Shown piece by piece: positions 4,291-7,638 of a stretch of DNA of 7,638 nucleotides; positions within the stretch are counted from its first letter, which is position 1, and every line of letters begins with the position of its first letter. The translations under genes were made by a program, and so were the position numbers. Location: assembly GCA_050701115.1 (NCBI GenBank), contig JBOHER010000043.1:1-7638 (forward strand). Reading direction: 5' to 3'. This stretch comes from JBOHER01 sp050701115 (GTDB lineage Bacteria; Actinomycetota; Actinomycetes; Mycobacteriales; Pseudonocardiaceae). Under the pieces are notes generated by a model. That model was not told the DNA's origin. It ran no database searches and worked only from the letters and a program-made list of their open reading frames with translations.

Positions 4291-6162
4291 CTATAGGTTG
4301 TCAATCCGCCGGGACAGGTCGTCGGCGGAATCGTCGAGCCGGGGGCGAAGCGTGGCGTAGTGGCCGTACCCGGTGGTGATGAACGGCCACCTGGAGTGGA
4401 GATAGGCGGGCAGGCCGCCGCCGGGTTTGGGCTTGTTCGGGTCGGGCCGCAGCAGCGGCGCCGAGCGGGGCTCGCCGTGGGTGACGCGGGTCCAGACCCA
4501 GACCGATGCGAGCAGGCGTTTGCGGTCTGCCCAATCGATGTGCAGGGATGCCTTGCCGTTGACCGGCTTGCCGACCAGGTCGCCGGTCAGCTCGTGCCAC
4601 TGGTGGGGTGTGATCGACCAGGCGGCCATCGCCTGGCGGCGTCTGCCGTAGTCGACGAGGCTGGCGGAGGTGTCCATCATGTGGGCGACTGCGTCGAGTG
4701 CGGCGTGGAACGCGCTCAGTCGGGACTGCTGGCGAAGCTGGGTGGTGATGGTGATGACGGCGTGGCGGGACATTCCCCAGGACAGGCCGAGCAGCGGCCC
4801 GGCCCGGCGGACGCTTCCGCCGGCGCAGATGCGGGCCAGCAGCACGGTGACGGCGCGACGCAGGAACCGCTCTGGCAGGTCGGTGAACGCGGCGAAGTAC
4901 TCGTGGTACCACTCGGCCGGCAGGTACTGCGGGATGTGCTGCGGGCCAAAGCGCACAGGTCGCGCCGGCGGATGGGTTCGGCGGGGTTGCACCCCGGTGC
5001 GTTCGATCACATGCTGGGCGCCGACGTCGGGGCCGACGGCTTCTTGCAGCCCGGGCGAGCAGTAGCCGTCACCGGCCAGGAACCTGCGGATCCATCCCCG
5101 AGTAAACGGGGCGGCGTCGATGAGCGGGCGCAGAAGGTGGCGCACGGTGTCTGGGTCACCGCCGGCGAGGACACGGTCCGCGGCGGCGAGTAACGCCGCG
5201 GACGGCTCGGGGTGCAGGGGCGGCTTGTCGTAGATGACGATCTCGATCGCGCGGCGGCCCGCGGCGCGAACCGACGCGATGTGCTGGCGCACCTGGCGGA
5301 CGTGGTGGTCGAGCACGTCGGCGTGCGCGGGGTCGGCGACCAGGTCCCGGCCCGCCGGCCACGACGCCTGAAGCAGGCCGGACAGGATGCGCAGGTCCAC
5401 GAAGTATCGAGGGGCCGTGGTGGGTTGTGCGACGCTGTCGAACTCGCGCGGGTCCTCGGCGCCGAGCAGGTCGAGGATGCGCTGCTGCAGCCGTAGCAGT
5501 TCCCGCAGATCCGGGCCGGGCGGCGGCTCCCCTTCGGGGTTGTCGAGTCGTTGGCCGCACGGCCGGTAGCGCGGTGGCCCGAGGACCGGGATGCGGTTGC
5601 GGCACGCGGTGGGGTGGGTGACGGGGTGCGCGGCCAGCGGCAGCAACTGCGGGTTGCCGGGTTCCCGCAGGCCGGACAGGTGTGGCGGAGTAGGCGTTGG
5701 TGGGTCGGGCAGGCGAAGACGACGGGTAGGCGCCACAGTTTGCGCCACGCCCCGCCGTGGCGCTGCTGGATGGTGCTGCCGTCGCCGGCCAGGCAGTCGG
5801 GGCAGTAGCGAGTGGATCGCGAACACCCAGTTCTCCGCGATGAACAGCCCGTGGACCTGACGCTGCCGGCCCCGGAACTCCGCGCCCAGCGGCGGGTAGC
5901 GGCGCGCGAGGCTGGCCAGGGTCAGCGCGGTCACCTCGTTGATGGACAGGCGGGTCGCGGCGGCGAACGTCGCAGCCATGTCGGGGTCGAGGGTGAGGAT
6001 GCGGCTGAAGGCCACCGTGCTCTGCTTGCGGCTGTTGAGCCCGGTCAGGATTGCCAGGCGGGTCGGGGACAGCTCGAGGCGGTGCGCTAAGCGCAGCACG
6101 TAGCCGGGCAGCGACTCGTCCGGCAACGGGTCAAGGCTGCGCGGCAGCGGCTGGACTGTCAC
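4291..6162 (-). CDS. tniQ: TniQ family transposition protein
   Basis: A 623-aa protein with the TniQ N-terminal pattern: RSLDPLPDESLPGYVLRLAHRLELSPTRL at residues about 8-36, and the LFIAENWVFAIHS strand just before a zinc finger. In Tn7-like and Tn5053-like transposons TniQ/TnsD is the target-site factor that recruits the AAA+ protein and transposase to DNA. Residues about 119-165 as translated are nonsense: the classic finger (YCPDC, CPTH, CPAC) appears only one frame over, at 5667-5807. The frame returns with EPGNPQLLPLAAHP and HPTACRNR, so two compensating shifts are implied. The long C-terminal half includes FGPQHIPQYLPAEWYHEYF and a helix-turn-helix-like GGSVRRAGPLLGLSWGMSRHAV, as in large actinobacterial TniQ proteins. 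The GTG start at 6162 overlaps the TGA of the upstream ATPase gene (GTGA), showing translational coupling. If the shifts are real, zinc binding is lost. Confidence 0.85.
   Translation of the reverse strand: MTVQPLPRSLDPLPDESLPGYVLRLAHRLELSPTRLAILTGLNSRKQSTVAFSRILTLDPDMAATFAAATRLSINEVTALTLASLARRYPPLGAEFRGRQRQVHGLFIAENWVFAIHSLLPRLPGRRRQHHPAAPRRGVAQTVAPTRRLRLPDPPTPTPPHLSGLREPGNPQLLPLAAHPVTHPTACRNRIPVLGPPRYRPCGQRLDNPEGEPPPGPDLRELLRLQQRILDLLGAEDPREFDSVAQPTTAPRYFVDLRILSGLLQASWPAGRDLVADPAHADVLDHHVRQVRQHIASVRAAGRRAIEIVIYDKPPLHPEPSAALLAAADRVLAGGDPDTVRHLLRPLIDAAPFTRGWIRRFLAGDGYCSPGLQEAVGPDVGAQHVIERTGVQPRRTHPPARPVRFGPQHIPQYLPAEWYHEYFAAFTDLPERFLRRAVTVLLARICAGGSVRRAGPLLGLSWGMSRHAVITITTQLRQQSRLSAFHAALDAVAHMMDTSASLVDYGRRRQAMAAWSITPHQWHELTGDLVGKPVNGKASLHIDWADRKRLLASVWVWTRVTHGEPRSAPLLRPDPNKPKPGGGLPAYLHSRWPFITTGYGHYATLRPRLDDSADDLSRRIDNL
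5667..5807 (-). other. Zinc-finger segment of TniQ in an alternative frame
   Basis: Read one base later than the TniQ frame, this 47-codon stretch gives the expected finger: CPDC (Cys codons 5804-5802 and 5795-5793), CPTH (Cys 5711-5709, His 5702-5700) and CPAC (Cys 5678-5676 and 5669-5667), with GDGSTIQQRHGGAWRKLWRL between. Upstream, restoring a CG at about 5808-5811 would give HSRYCPDC; downstream, restoring one C at about 5666 would give CPACREPG. The total loss would be three bases, so the overall ORF stays open and the defect is easy to miss. The motif is seen directly; the exact indels are inference. Confidence 0.75.
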
Positions 6163-7418
6163 GGGGACTCCCGCGCGCTGGTGATTCCCTTGTCGTCGAA
6201 GACCTTGTTGCGTGCCCGTCCGCGCTTGCTTCGAGCGCTGGTCGCTGGTCGCGGTGGAACGTCGGGCACCTCACCGGCGGCCTCGTCCCGGCCTGTCGCA
6301 TCGCCGAGGTTGATGTCGAGGCCGTCGAGCAGCCCGTCGGTGAGGCGCTCGGCGCCGGTGTCGATCGCGTGGCCGCAGCCGTCCTCGATGAGCCGTTCCA
6401 GCAGCCCGACGATGCCGCCGGTGCGCCGAAACAGGTACTCGGGCATGGTGCCGGCGGTGAGCATGCCAGGTTCGGCGTGCAGCAGCCGCAGCTGCGCCTC
6501 GATCCCGGCGAGGTGGGCCACCCACGCGGCGGTCTCCTGCGGGGTGTCGTAGCGGAACGGGCCGAGCTCGACCAGGTCGAAACGGCGCTGCGTCTGGGTG
6601 GCTGCCTCGTCACCGTGGCCCGTGTGGTCGGCGTGGGCGGGGAAGTCCCACCGGCCGCTCGCCGAACGCTGGCCCTCCCGCAGCAGGCCCGACTGTGGGA
6701 TGCCGACCCCGATCAGCACCAGCGTGACGTGCATGCTCATCAGGCTGCGCAGCAGGTCCAGGGCGTCACGGTCGGCCTCGCGGTGCATCCGTAACCGGCT
6801 GACGTCATCGAGTATCAGGACCTTCGTGGCGTGCTCGTAGAGCGAGGTCCGCACCACGGCCACCAACTGCGCCAGGGTCATCTTCCGGTACGGCGCGCCG
6901 TAGAAGCCCAGGATCGCCTCGCACACGCTCTTCGGGGTCGCGGTGACCGGGGTCTGCACGTAGGCCACGGTGGCCAGCAGGTCCCGGGTCCCGGGCACCG
7001 CGTCGGGGTTGATCTGCCCGTGCAGATCCAGCCACTGGTCCTCGAACGCCGCGGCGACCTCGCAGGCCGTCTCGGTCTTCCCCTGGTACCCACCACCGTT
7101 GATCATGAGGCCGGCGCGGGTGGTCGGCTTGTGCTTGAGCGCGTTGTTCTGCAACCGCGACCACATCACCCGTGACACCGCGGCGCTCATCGGGGTCTCC
7201 TGGATGGCCAGGTTGGCGTGGGTGGCGGCCCGGTGCAGGTCGTGCAGCATCCTCCCCCGCGGGCTCAACGCGCGGTACTCGCCGGAGGTGAGCCGCGGCG
7301 CCGGCATGAAGGCGCGTCGGGTGGTCCGCCAGCGCGCCCACCCGGCGGCGGTCTCCCGGTCGCTGGCCGGCCCAGGCAGCGTAAACGGCGCCACGGTCTG
7401 CTCGCCACCGGTGTTCAT
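6159..7418 (-). CDS. tniB: TniB/TnsC-like AAA+ ATPase of transposition
   Basis: A 419-aa ATPase. The Walker A motif is GGGYQGKT (residues 108-115, Lys114-Thr115), and Walker B is KVLILDD (199-205, Asp204-Asp205). A sensor-1-like strand, TLVLIGVGIPQSGLL, begins at 232, followed by QRRFDLVELGPF, which may supply the arginine finger. In TniABQ and Tn7-like systems this protein forms ATP-dependent filaments on DNA, receives the target from TniQ and activates the DDE transposase. The first 100 residues (RLTSGEYRALSPRGRMLHDLHRA and AAVSRVMWSRLQNNA) match the N-terminal layout of actinobacterial TniB proteins. The last 60 or so are charged and low in complexity. The ATG at 7418 overlaps the TGA of the upstream gene (ATGA), and its own TGA overlaps the TniQ GTG. 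This supports a single tightly coupled operon. No frame disturbance is seen. Confidence 0.88.
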   Translation of the reverse strand: MNTGGEQTVAPFTLPGPASDRETAAGWARWRTTRRAFMPAPRLTSGEYRALSPRGRMLHDLHRAATHANLAIQETPMSAAVSRVMWSRLQNNALKHKPTTRAGLMINGGGYQGKTETACEVAAAFEDQWLDLHGQINPDAVPGTRDLLATVAYVQTPVTATPKSVCEAILGFYGAPYRKMTLAQLVAVVRTSLYEHATKVLILDDVSRLRMHREADRDALDLLRSLMSMHVTLVLIGVGIPQSGLLREGQRSASGRWDFPAHADHTGHGDEAATQTQRRFDLVELGPFRYDTPQETAAWVAHLAGIEAQLRLLHAEPGMLTAGTMPEYLFRRTGGIVGLLERLIEDGCGHAIDTGAERLTDGLLDGLDINLGDATGRDEAAGEVPDVPPRPATSARSKRGRARNKVFDDKGITSARESP

Positions 7419-7638
7419 ACGTCCTGGCCCGACGGCGTCTCGCCCTCATCGGGCAGGATCAGCAGGCTCCGGCGACGCAACCCGTCGCCGAGCCGCGGAG
7501 GCGGCTGCGGAGGCCCAGTGACGGCCTGTTCTCGACGGCGGCGCCTTTCGGCGTCCACAGCCTCGACGCTGGCGCGTGCCCGATCGGCCCGCCGCAGCGG
7601 CACCACCGCGGCGACGTGGTCACCGGTCGCCTGCGCTG
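7415..7638 (-). CDS. tniA: C-terminal end of a probable TniA/TnsB-like transposase (partial)
   Basis: The frame is open from the right window edge to a TGA at 7417-7415, giving 73 or so C-terminal residues; the 5' part lies outside the window. What is visible is a basic, arginine-rich tail: VVPLRRADRARASVEAVDAE, then a run of five arginines and a proline-rich linker. It contains no catalytic motif. The assignment rests mainly on context. It is the gene immediately upstream of, and overlapping by ATGA with, a TniB-like ATPase followed by TniQ, and this position is normally held by the DDE transposase (TniA/TnsB, Mu-type integrase core). Such transposases end in a basic region that contacts the ATPase, which fits. 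GTG at 7606 is not taken as a start because the frame continues upstream of it. Confidence 0.6.
   Translation of the reverse strand, partial: AQATGDHVAAVVPLRRADRARASVEAVDAERRRRREQAVTGPPQPPPRLGDGLRRRSLLILPDEGETPSGQDV

Noticed and set aside
4360..5193. 277-codon open frame on the + strand
   Set aside because: Antisense shadow of TniQ in high-GC DNA; glycine/arginine-rich and without motifs.
6051..6794. 247-codon open frame on the + strand
   Set aside because: Antisense to the TniB-like ATPase, whose Walker motifs make the minus strand certain.

Overview
The window looks like chromosomal or integrative-element DNA from a high-GC actinomycete. The base composition is strongly GC-rich with G/C-biased third codon positions, the first gene is a replication-relaxation family protein typical of actinobacterial conjugative/integrative elements and plasmids, and the right half is a TniA/TniB/TniQ-type transposition operon of the kind common in actinobacteria. 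No rRNA, tRNA or CRISPR array was seen.

Layout. (1) 1-1019: a short upstream region with a hairpin and a palindrome, then a replication-relaxation protein on the + strand. (2) 1020-1271: a convergent gap with no convincing gene but with two direct TTGACAC repeats that could be a mobile-element end. (3) 1272-4175: a defence-like cassette. On the minus strand is a 257-aa protein with uracil-DNA-glycosylase-superfamily features (GLHPG and WHSGS motifs). Divergently, on the + strand, are a 186-aa HEPN protein (RNMAAH) and a larger ApeA-like protein whose C-terminal half is a second HEPN domain (RNRLVH). The second gene is broken by at least one frame shift near 3541-3560 and perhaps another near 2830. 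A perfect 18-bp palindrome lies between the divergent genes and is a candidate operator. (4) 4176-4290: a convergent gap with a strong hairpin, probably a two-way terminator. (5) 4291-7638: on the minus strand, in transcription order, the tail of a probable TniA/TnsB-like transposase (cut by the window edge), a TniB/TnsC-like AAA+ ATPase and a TniQ protein. These are joined by ATGA and GTGA stop/start overlaps and are therefore one translationally coupled operon.

How it may work together (inference): the TniA-B-Q genes would mobilise a Tn5053/Tn7-like element, and the glycosylase-like/HEPN cassette beside TniQ sits where such elements usually carry cargo. A DNA-base-sensing or base-removing enzyme beside two HEPN RNases suggests an anti-phage or abortive-infection cassette. 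I do not recognise this exact combination as a named system.

A caution on sequence quality: the TniQ ORF is open throughout, but about 47 codons (5667-5807) make sense only in another frame, where the complete zinc finger appears. Together with the break in the ApeA-like gene, this means either real decay or small indel errors in the assembly. Several functional conclusions depend on which is true.
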